A stretch of DNA of 64,000 nt from Ananas comosus (taxonomy: Eukaryota > Streptophyta > Magnoliopsida > Poales > Bromeliaceae). Location: positions 839,147-903,146 of the forward strand of contig NC_033630.1 in the NCBI RefSeq assembly GCF_001540865.1, given 5' to 3'. The notes beneath the pieces are model-generated. The model searched no databases. It worked only from the letters and a program-made list of their open reading frames with translations, and was not told the DNA's origin. Shown piece by piece: positions 34,085 to 42,628 of this stretch. The position numbers were made by a program, and so were the translations under genes. Numbering within the stretch: position 1 is the stretch's first letter; every line of letters starts with the position of its first letter.

Positions 34085-35451
34085 AGCTTCGAGCTACGGT
34101 ATAAATAATATTGTTGTATTGTATTGGGTTTCAAATCTAAGTATGTGCCACTGTCCCCTCATCATTTGAATCGCAAAACACAATCAAACTAGATTCGCAA
34201 CACAAACACCAAAGTTGGACTAAATTAGAGCTACAGTACAAAGAAATCTACACTGTTTGGGGATCTCACCTGGGAGAAATTAGGGCTTCGATGCAATCGT
34301 TCGCTTTGAAGAAGGAATAGGTAGAGGCGAAAGAGGAGATGGTCGAGGATGGAGATTGGGGGTTAGGGTTTCGAGAGGAGCGGGGGAGAGAGAGAGAGAT
34401 CGAGAAAGGAGATCGACGCATCTCCATTTTTGAATAAAGGCGGGAACACGCCGATGCACGGCGCTTATTATATACACATACACCGAGTTTTTTTTTTTTT
34501 TTTTTTAAGTTTTATTTGGGGTTAATTTCATACAGCTCCCCGCAAATATAATAAATGACAAATATATTTATATAAAATTTAATTTTTATATATTATTTTT
34601 ATAAAAATTTTGATGTTTTCAAATATATCTCTCTAATTTATTACCATTAGAGAACAATTAGAGAACTATTTATATTTTCAATTTTGTCATCGCAAATATA
34701 CTTCTCCAAAAATCATAACAGTATAATGTAAAGAGATAAAAAAGTCAAGAACTAAACGGAATTACGTATTTAATTATGATTAACTAAAATTTTCTAATGG
34801 ATTGAAAAATCAGGACTTTTGTATGAACACTTTGTAGGAATATATTTGTCATTCACTATATTTGTAGGACCTGTATGAAATTAACCTTTTTATTTTTTTG
34901 TTGTTTAAGTGAGAAAAGAAAGGAATAAATAAATGACACCTGCACAATATACAGATATGCACCTAAACTTGTGAAAAAATAAAATTTTTTTATTACATTT
35001 TTTTCTATAAATAAAATAAAATTTCAAACACTCGCAGGAACGACAACGGTTTGAATACTGAAGTATATAATTTTGTGTCTCTATTTCTAGAGTAAATAAT
35101 TCAAGCATAAAAATCGTGTGATGATGACCATGCAGTTGGTTTTCCCTAGTCATGCTGTCCAAGTGTGTCGATGCCAAAGATATGCAAAATTACATGAATA
35201 TTCTTGCAAAAAAATGGGTGTACGCAAGCGCACCAACAATAACTATATATCCACACATTTGGTTAGTTTTTCTCGTGATCACACTTTCCAAGTGAATGCC
35301 TGATTTTTAATAGGATTATGAATGCAAATAAATAAAATTTTAACAATTTTAATTAGGATTCTAATGAAACGAGAATGATAGAAGATCAAAAGCAACCATT
35401 TTAAGTTGGTGATAACTTTTTAGTTAAATTAAAAATATGAATACCATACAG
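34085..35451. other. Intergenic DNA with an orphan promoter-like segment
   Basis: After the kinase 3' UTR there is a GC-richer block at 34270-34470 (listed separately), then a poly(T) run at 34488-34506 and AT-rich sequence. The short ORFs at 34905 and 35118 lack recognisable features. Confidence 0.5.
34270..34475 (-). other. Orphan TATA box plus first-exon-like block (minus strand)
   Basis: On the minus strand TATATAATAAGCGCC (34475-34461) is followed by a C/T-rich leader with (CT)n, an AAACCCTAA box near 34375 and a good splice donor TCCCAG|GTGAGA near 34272. An ATG at about 34426 opens a short reading frame of 49 codons, MEMRRSPFSIS.., that stops at TAA before the donor. No downstream minus-strand exon was found. 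It could be the leader of a non-coding RNA or the remains of a gene. Confidence 0.35.
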
Positions 35452-35585
35452 ATTGTCCTTAGAGCAAGTGGCAAAGGGCTTAGTGGTTGGTATTTGAAGT
35501 CCCAAGTTCGAATCTAGTTGATTCATATTTCTAGCTAAATTTATTCATAAATAAAATAAACGAAGTGGGTAGAATGCTGTAGAAA
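35452..35585 (+). mobile_element. tRNA-derived SINE (no A-tail left)
   Basis: ATTGTCCTTAGAGCAAGTGG, CAAAGGGCTTAGTGGTTGGT, AAGTTCGAATCTAG and AATAAACGAAGTGGGTAG follow the family consensus. The flanks ATACCATACAG and ATACATTACAG form an imperfect target duplication. Confidence 0.7.
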
Positions 35586-35651
35586 ATACATTACAGTGAA
35601 AAGGATATCCCATAATAAAAAAAAGAAAAAGAAAAAAAGAAGGCACACCTG

Positions 35652-35944
35652 TAGGGGTGGAAACGAGCCGAGCTCGAGCGAGCTTATGTCAGCTCAAATT
35701 CGGCTTGAAATTAATTTCGAGCCTAAATCTAGGCTCAAGCTCGGCTTGAAATTAATTCGAGCCGAGCTCGAGCGAGCCGAGCTCGAGCTCTAAACGAGCC
35801 GATTGAAATTCTCAACATTATATAATCAATAGTTTAATTTTTATAGAACATTACCTATAATTTGATGCAACATGTCCAATAGTTCAAAATACAAAATAAT
35901 TATAAGAAATGTGAGCTAGGGTGACTTCCTGACTGGATGAGGGT

Positions 35945-35990
<46 letters not shown>

Positions 35991-36181
35991 AGTAGGGTTT
36001 TGGGAATTTGAATGTTATCATATTTTAGGATTATGTGCAACAGTGAAAGTCTGAAAGAGAGAGTGTGTTATGTAAATTTAGAGTTGGGCTCAATTGCACG
36101 GTTGTACTTGTTTGGGTTTATTTGATGGCCAACAATAATAGCCCAAATGTAAATTAAAGCTTATATATAATTAAAATACAT

Positions 36182-36214
<33 letters not shown>

Positions 36215-36489
36215 TATAATACTATATATATAAATCTGCACTATACTTTATGAGTATTGGCTCTTTTAATACTCATAAATTTTCGACCCTTAGATTTATT
36301 CATTAATTGTTTTCATGCGTTAGACGCGTTAATCATACTAATTTACCAAACTACCACTCAACCTTAGAGGACCACTATATTCTAAGTGAGAACCACCAAT
36401 CATGCCTAACCACACATCCCATCAATCACGGTTAAAAAATTTATGAAGTAGAAGGGGGTCTATACTCATAAGAGTATAGTAGCCCCAGC

Positions 36490-36564
<75 letters not shown>

Positions 36565-36755
36565 TTCGAGCTTTTCGAGCTTTTCGAGCCTAATTCGAAC
36601 AAGCCGAGTAATACTCAAGCTCGGCTTGAAATGAATTTTGAACCTTTTATTTTGTTCAAGCTCGGCTCATTTAATTTCGAGTCGAGCTCGAGCGAGCCGA
36701 ATATCGAGCCGAACACGAGTCGAACGCGAGCCGGCTCGCTCGTTTGCCAGCCCTA
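35652..36755 (+). mobile_element. Non-autonomous hAT-like element (1104 bp), perfect 8-bp target duplication
   Basis: The left end TAGGGGTGGAAACGAGC and the inverted right end TAGGGCTGGCAAACGAGC are terminal inverted repeats. The target duplication CACACCTG is perfect at 35644-35651 and 36756-36763. The subterminal 150 bp at each side are crowded with CGAGC/GCTCG words, a likely transposase-binding pattern. The interior has a (GA)n run at 35947-35981, (TA)n tracts and an inserted MITE (36230-36495). No transposase ORF. The second copy is at 16536-17515. Confidence 0.88.
36230..36495. mobile_element. MITE with self-folding arms, copy M2 (inside the hAT-like element)
   Basis: The arms carry ACTATACTTTATGAGTATTGG on the left and ACTCATAAGAGTATAGTAGCC on the right, and the centre keeps the family words (CCACTCAACCTTAG, CCTAACCACACATCC, the reverse complement of the M1 centre). 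Flanked by (TA)n on both sides. Confidence 0.65.
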
Positions 36756-36781
36756 CACACCTGTGCCTGCATTACATGCTC

Positions 36782-36789
36782 TATAAATA
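36782..36789 (+). promoter_or_regulatory. TATA box of the cysteine-rich peptide gene
   Basis: TATAAATA lies 57 bp upstream of the ATG and only 26 bp downstream of the hAT-like element, so a start of transcription near 36812 and a short leader are expected. Confidence 0.65.
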
Positions 36790-36845
36790 GGACCTGCAAA
36801 CAAGAGCACTATGAGGCAAAAGAGAGGAGTAGATACAAGGAAACA

Positions 36846-37635
36846 ATGGCTAGTGGAGCAACTTCTAAGGTTGGAAAAGTGTTGATATTAATAGTGCTTG
36901 TCACCTTTGTTATATCTCCAGGTAAAATAACTATCCTCCTCTTATGTCCTTTCAAATAGATGTAATTATTATTATTATTATTATTTTTTCAAAGATAGAT
37001 AGCACGCTACCCGCTTTGTTTATTTTATTTAGAAATAAATTTAACTGAAAATGTGAATCAAGTAGGATTCGAACTTGAACCTCGAGTACCAATCAGCAAA
37101 CGCTTTGCCACTTGCTCTAGGGACAGTCGGTAAATGGATGTAATTAATATGAAGTAAACTTATGTTGTTAATAATATATATTTGTTCCGCATTATATAGA
37201 AATAAGAATTCGGGCATTTCTACCTTTGTAGCTTCAATTCTTCTATTTAATTACTTTTTCACTCTCTCTTTTGTGCTGTTTAATTTCATCCTAGTACATC
37301 CTGAATACAATCTCCGTACCCTATTCAATAAAAATAATTTAAACAAAAAAAAAAATTGATGAACAAGTGTACAATATAAGAGGTATGAATATTCGTTTTA
37401 CTTTGGAGCTTAATTTTAGATCTACTTCCCATTTTTTATAATTTTCTTTGTTTGTGGTCTTATTGCAGTTAATGCATATCATATAAGAAGATGCATTGGT
37501 CACTGCGGATTGCACTGCACCGGAAAGCACTGCATCACGAATTGCAACGAGCGTTGCGCAAAATTAGGGTATTTTGAAGGCAGATGTATTCGTCGGGGGA
37601 TCGATATTCGTATCCGTCAGTGCTGTTGTTCTTAA
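36846..37635 (+). CDS. Secreted cysteine-rich, defensin-like peptide (about 80 aa)
   Basis: Two exons, 36846-36921 and 37469-37635 (TAA), join in phase 1. Exon 1 is a signal peptide (KVLILIVLVTFVISP) and the intron falls just at its end, the usual gene layout of plant defensin-like peptides. The mature part starts near NAYHIRR and is basic, with ten Cys in about 50 residues: spacing C-x3-C-x3-C-x4-C-x3-C-x3-C-x9-C-x11-C-C-C. A Gly-x-Cys (GRC) before the long loop and the C-terminal CCC, which includes C-x-C, resemble a gamma-core and Cys-stabilised alpha/beta fold, with extra Cys. An antimicrobial or signalling role outside the cell is inferred. It is not an exact match to any family I can name. 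The 547-bp intron holds a SINE. Confidence 0.8.
36969..37131 (-). mobile_element. tRNA-derived SINE in the intron of the peptide gene
   Basis: Reverse of the family consensus: ATAGATAGCACGCTACCCGC, GAATCAAGTAGGATTCGAAC, TTTGCCACTTGCTCTAGGGA. The flanks AAATAGATGTAATTA (36954-36968) and AAATGGATGTAATTA (37132-37146) are a 15-bp target duplication with one mismatch. The T-rich (ATT)n end marks the tail. Confidence 0.85.
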
Positions 37636-37983
37636 GACGTGAACGTCGTCGTCGTCGGTGATCGAACCTATGCATGAGGATAATACTTAATTTTGCTTTA
37701 TCAACTCAATAAAGATGCTTTATTAGCTATGAAGTTAGTATGAAGAGGGTGAACTCTCACCCTTTATATTTTATGGTATAAGGCGATGTATATCAGCTCT
37801 TAACGATAAATTAAAGGATAATGCATCAAAAAACCCTTACTACTCAAGGTTACTCGGATGTTTATGTGTTGGTTGATGAGAATTATGATTCAACGGTTGG
37901 GACATAGTTCAAATGTCTCTAAACACAATTTCTAATCCAAATGTCCAAATTTGTTCGCATGTCCTCCTAAACTAATCTCAAAT

Positions 37984-38091
37984 TAAATTTATACTATAAA
38001 ATTTTGAACTATATCTCTAAGTCGGCCTGATGGTATCAGAGTAAGAGATCCTTAATTAAAATGGAGGTTCTGAGGTCAAATCCTAACAAAG
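37984..38091 (+). mobile_element. tRNA-like SINE head
   Basis: TGATGGTATCAGAGTAAG resembles an A-box and GAGGTCAAATCCTAAC a B-box about 45 bp further on, as in a tRNA-derived promoter. The same TGGTATCAGAG word is also the primer-binding site of copia elements, but no LTR precedes it. The sequence runs directly into the triplicated unit at 38092, which may be the body of this SINE. Confidence 0.45.
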
Positions 38092-38448
38092 TCTGCGTCT
38101 TGATACAATCTGATTCCATATGGGATTCAACCGAGGTAAGAAGACCAGAGTTCTATATACTAAATCCTTAGCCATCAAACATGGCTTAAAATGACCGGAT
38201 TGATACAAACTCTGCGTCTTGATCCAATCTGATTCCATATGGGATTCAACCGAGGTAAGAAGACCAGAGTTCTATATACTAAATCCTTAGCCATCATACA
38301 TGGCTTAAAATGACCGGATTGATACAAACTCTGCGTCTTGATCCAATCTGATTCCATATGGGATTCAACCGAGGTAAGAAGACCAGAGTTCTATATACTA
38401 AATCCTTAGCCATCATACATGGCTTAAAATGACCGAATTGATACGATT
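38092..38448 (+). repeat. Three tandem copies of a 119-bp unit
   Basis: Units at 38092-38210, 38211-38329 and 38330-38448 each begin TCTGCGTCTTGAT and contain GAAGACCAGAGTTCTATATA and GGCTTAAAATGACCG. Units 2 and 3 are nearly identical; unit 1 differs at single sites (ATACAATCTG against ATCCAATCTG). The near identity points to a recent amplification. Confidence 0.92.
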
Positions 38449-38486
38449 CTTACATAACATATCACTAACAATGAAACTGGTATACC

Positions 38487-38590
38487 GATCGACTATAGCG
38501 CAAGTGGCAAAAGGGTTAGTGGTTGGTATCCGAGATCCCAAGTTCGAATCCTGGTTGATTTACATTTCCAGCTAAGTTTATTTCTAAATT
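38487..38590 (+). mobile_element. 3'-truncated tRNA-derived SINE
   Basis: CGATCGACTATAGCGCAAGT, AAAGGGTTAGTGGTTGGTAT, CAAGTTCGAATCCTGGTTG and TTCCAGCTAAGTTTATTTCT are close to the consensus. The GGGTAGCGTGCTACC tail and poly(A) are absent. Confidence 0.75.
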
Positions 38591-38997
38591 GTTTCAATTT
38601 TTTATAAAAGAGCTAACTGAGATGTGGGCTAAAATGTTAGAGCCTTTATAATTTACCCCAGCATGTCACATTTAGAAAAAAATTTCTACAAAAAAAATCA
38701 CAAGGTTCAAATTAGCCTATCAGTAGCCTAGTCGATTAAAAGCCCGAATTATCCCATTAGAAAAAGGGGATTATGAAGGTCAGTTAAGAGCATTAGGACC
38801 CAAAAAAAACCAAAAAAAAAAAAAAAAAAACAAATTAAACATTTAATGTGACTTATTACACAATTGAATTAGCAATTAATACATCATCCACACGTTTCTT
38901 GATTATAAAATCAATTCAAACTCAAAAAGTTTGCAATATAAATGTAAATTTTATTATTGCACATATATATAACATGATTTGACCCTGAGTAATGGCT

Positions 38998-39112
38998 TTG
39001 TAGAATAACCATCAACGCAAAGGGTGAGCTGAAAATGTGAATCAACGATTCGAACTTAGGTCTCGGATACCAACCACTAAGTCCTTTACCACTTGCTTTA
39101 GGAACGTAACTT
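38998..39112 (-). mobile_element. tRNA-derived SINE fragment (minus strand)
   Basis: TGAGCTGAAAATGTGAATCA, ATTCGAACTTAGGTCTCGGA and TTTACCACTTGCTTTAGGAA are the reverse of the family head and centre. The tail side is eroded (TTTGTAGAATAACC). Confidence 0.7.
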
Positions 39113-39951
39113 TCCTGTTCACGTAACTTCAAATGACGAAAACCCCTCGTCTGCAGAATATTTTTCCTCTTAAAAACAAAAAAATCAAATCTATTTTTTT
39201 TTTTCTGGTTTGAATTGGGCAGCTTGGCTTCCCATATACCTAAACCCAATTACCCACCAATCAATCTCCTCTTCCCAAGGAAAAACCTGTTTCTCCTATT
39301 AAATCCTTAGAGGATCCTCAACTCTTTTTTTTCCTCTTTTTTGTACATTTTGTGTAAATGTAGAAAGATCCAACTTTTGTGCTGAAAAAAGAATTGACAA
39401 TTGCCATTGTTTGCTTCCATTGAGAAATACAAGGAAGAGCTGAGGTGGATATTTTGTAACATGTCACCATCCCAGGCCTGCAATTTTCTAATTCTTGCCA
39501 ACCTTTTCCCCTCAACCCTCATGCTCTTTCATTTCAGCCTCTTTCTTGTTAGAAATTCCCATATAAATAATTTTACATCAAATAGTTAATTAAAGAAAGT
39601 AAAAAATGTAATTTTTGTAATAGACTTAAGATTTGAATTGAATAGATTTTATTAGATATATCAGATCTTTTGAACTAATGTGACTTTGGATGGAACTAAT
39701 AATCTAATCAAAACTACTAGGCAACAAATATCATGAATAACTCACTGATAACTATATTTAGTGATACTTCATGGATGATATGTTTCAACTACTATTTGAA
39801 ACTGCAGCTTCGTTGCTGCGAATCACTTAAAGCTGATGTTTAGCAGCTGAATGAGTCTGGAGGTTCTTGCTAGGAAAAAGATAGTGGCATCATGAGTTTT
39901 AAAAATGGAAACCACAATCTACTAAAGAATCTATTGGCAAAAAATTGTTTG

Positions 39952-40290
39952 GGGGTGTTTGGTTCATCGGAATAGTGAGAAAAAAAAATTTCCGAGAAAA
40001 AAGTTTTTCATGAAAATCCTTTTTTCAATTTTTTGTTCGTTTGGTTTCCAGAAAAACTAACTATTTTGTAAATTTGTTTTTCAACATTCATGATAAATTA
40101 ATGTTTTCGTTTTCCAAATTATTTTAGAAAAACAAAAATACTAGTTTTTCATAAAATTTGAAATGTAGATTTCCAAAAAAAACTTGTTTTCTTTGGAACC
40201 AAACGAACTGCCAACTAAAAAAGAGAATTTTCATGGAACTTTTTCTCGAAAAATTTTTTCCCACGCTTTTCCGAAAAACCAAACAACCCT
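39952..40290. mobile_element. Fold-back MITE with GGGTGTTTGG ends
   Basis: Left GGGTGTTTGGTTC.. TCGGAA and right TTCCGAAAAACCAAACAACCC pair. The arms continue with TTTCCGAGAAAAAAG against CTTTTTCTCGAAAAATT, so most of the 340 bp can fold into one long hairpin. No coding capacity. The target duplication is unclear. Confidence 0.6.
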
Positions 40291-40365
40291 TAGGACAAAA
40301 AAAGTCAAAAAAACAATTTCTGCAATACTGAAACAGTAATCTCCCAGTGGATCCAGACATGTACG

Positions 40366-40664
40366 CACCCGTTTGGTTCGGGGTTAAGGGTGGAATAACC
40401 CTTTAACCCCGAAGTTATTTTCAAACACCCAATTTGGAGGGTGGGGTTAGTTAATACCACCCAACCCCACTACTCCAATCAAACAAAACATTATTTTACC
40501 CACTATCCCTTTTATCCCATCTATTCCAACCAAACACTATTTTATCTATATCTGGACTAAATCTAATTCTCAACCAAACATAAAATTACTTTAACCTCAC
40601 CTTAACCCCGAACTTAACTCTATTCCTGGAATAACAAGTTTTTACTTAACCCCGAACCAAACGG
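40366..40664. mobile_element. MITE with CACCCGTTTGGTTCGGGG ends (about 300 bp)
   Basis: The terminal inverted repeats CACCCGTTTGGTTCGGGGTT and AACCCCGAACCAAACGGTG match over about 20 bp with one base of slippage. The interior is rich in AACCCC/GGGGTT words. The flanks CG and TAG do not give a clear duplication. Harbinger- or hAT-type is possible. Confidence 0.65.
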
Positions 40665-40862
40665 TGTAGGGTTTTTCGAATAGCAAATAACTGCTTAGTT
40701 GGGTTGATTCGGACTCAGAAACTAAACCGGAGTGCTCAAGCTGAACTCATATACATAACAAAGTCAAGACTGGGTAAAACTCGGCGGCTCTAAAACTCGG
40801 CGTGAGTTTTGTGTTCTCACCAAATCGAACTTGCAGGTTTTAATTTGTTCACGCAAACTTAA

Positions 40863-41544
40863 GGGTGCGTTTGGTTCACGCTATCTTTTAAAGATTCCTA
40901 GTAATCCAATAGGAATAAAAAAATATGACGGTGTTTGGCTAAACGCACTAAGTAATCTAGTTGGTAATATTGGATTCATTTGGGAATAAGATTCACCCCA
41001 AAAGTACTAATCTCATTCCCTTGAGGGAGGATGAGTATCCTCATATTAATGGATTTGGGTAATCATAATATGTCTAATCTCTTTCTTTCTCCCTACTCGC
41101 CGGTTAATTGATATTATTTTTCTTTACACTCTAACCTCATATCTCTCTCTAAACTTATCTTTCTCTCTAAAATTTAACTTTTTTTTTCTCTCTCTAAACT
41201 TAGCTTTTTCTCTCTCTTTCTAAAATTTCAATTCTCTTACTCCCTCTAATTTCGACTCTATATCTTTTTCTATTTTTTTAATTATGTTCTCTCTCTCTAA
41301 ATTATGCTCTCTCCCCTTTTTTTCTAAAAAGATGTTGAAACTTTTAGTAGCATTATCTAAAATTAATTAAAAAATAAATAAATTAATTGTATATTTTTTG
41401 TAATATTAAATAATATGGCTAAATAATATTACCGTGCGAACCAAACACAGGAATTCCATATTCTTAGTAATAAAATGAATAGGAATAAGATTCTCGGACA
41501 TCTTTTCATTCCTAGTAATCTTTCATAATGTGAACCAAATCATG
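40863..41544. mobile_element. Inverted-repeat element with TTTGGTTCAC core (about 680 bp)
   Basis: Left GGGTGCGTTTGGTTCACGC followed by AAAGATTCCTAGTAATCC pairs with right CATTCCTAGTAATCTTTC and GTGAACCAAATCATG. The interior is a run of CTCTCTCTAAACTTA-like repeats (41090-41320) then AT-rich DNA. No ORF. Confidence 0.6.
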
Positions 41545-41882
41545 TCGGAGACAACTAAGAGATTGAGCTGAGCTAACTTGACCAAGTTTCGAGTCGACAA
41601 GGCAAGTTTAAGTTTTCTAATTATGCTTCCCCTTGAAATTTCGAATGTAAACATAAACTTGACCTTTTCCTTGATCTTCCTGTATTTTCAAACATAGAAA
41701 TATCCTCTTTGGACATGCGGCCAGCATTGATTAGAAAAAGTGAAGTGGAATAACTTGTCACATATCAACATCCTAAGCTGGCAATTTCCATTTTTCGTCC
41801 TACAGACCGTTCAGGGTCGACTTGGATACTACGTTTCGTTATACATTGACTATAACGAAATAAAATCTTACAATATAAGTAC

Positions 41883-41904
41883 CTATCTCTCAAAAAAAAA
41901 AAAA
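41883..41904 (+). mobile_element. SINE tail micro-insertion (22 bp) with 20-bp target duplication
   Basis: Only the last bases of the SINE family, CTATCTCTC plus an A-run, lie between AAATCTTACAATATAAGTAC (41863-41882) and AAATCTTACAACATAAGTAC (41905-41924). It looks like an extreme 5' truncation during retroposition. Confidence 0.65.
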
Positions 41905-42628
41905 AAATCTTACAACATAAGTACGAAGGATTTAAGTTGGCATCTGGTTGAACGAGATTTATGAAGGGAGAGTGATAATTCAATGCCTTTTTCTATTTAA
42001 AAAAAATTGATAATGATGTGCTACAAGATTTGCATCATCTAGGATGATGTACATAGAGTATTACAGTATTGCTCTATATTTAACACCAAACAAAAAAAAA
42101 GAAGCATTGCTCAATCAAGAAGCGCATGAAAGCGAATAATAGTGTGAAGAGCTTTAATAGAGAAAGGGGAAGGAAAAGCAAAGCAAGAGAGAAAAAGAGA
42201 ATGACCATAAAAAAAAAAAGAAGCATTGCTCTATATTTTAATATAAGAGATGTAGCATATTGATGTTGTGTTTTGGGGAGCTACGGTGAGATTCACACGG
42301 GCAAGATCCAAACACTACGTTCGGGAAGGCATAGCATTTTCTGTTACATTAAAGCAATATGCTGCAGGCCAACATTGTCTTGTCCTAAGGATTTTTTTTT
42401 TGGGGGGGGTCCTTTTTCTTTTAACCCATAGGCTGATAGGAGCTTGTGTTCATACTCCCAGCCATTGACAAAGGAGAAATCTATTTTCTATTGCAGGTCA
42501 AAGCAAGCCGGCAATTCGCAACAATTTGTAGCATTCTCTTTAGCAGCTAAAAGCAAGCCATAGAAGCCAACAATCTTCTCCTTCTTCTTCTTCTTCTTTT
42601 TTTCTCTCTCTCTCTGGAACTTCCGCCA

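Larger units (their letters stand above)
37636..42628. other. Gene-free 5-kb block of small repeats
   Basis: Between the peptide gene and the second XA21-type kinase I find no gene. The block holds a triplicated repeat, three SINE copies or fragments, one micro-insertion and three adjacent inverted-repeat elements (listed separately). The last 90 bp, with (CTT)n and (CT)n, are the leader of the kinase gene. Confidence 0.6.

Noticed and set aside
38010..38030. TGGTATCAGAG as primer-binding site of a copia retrotransposon
   Set aside because: No LTR end precedes it, no gag-pol follows, and a B-box-like motif lies downstream, so a tRNA-like SINE head is more likely.
38092..38448. Direct repeats considered as a CRISPR-like array
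   Set aside because: The repeats are contiguous 119-bp units without spacers, in a plant genome.
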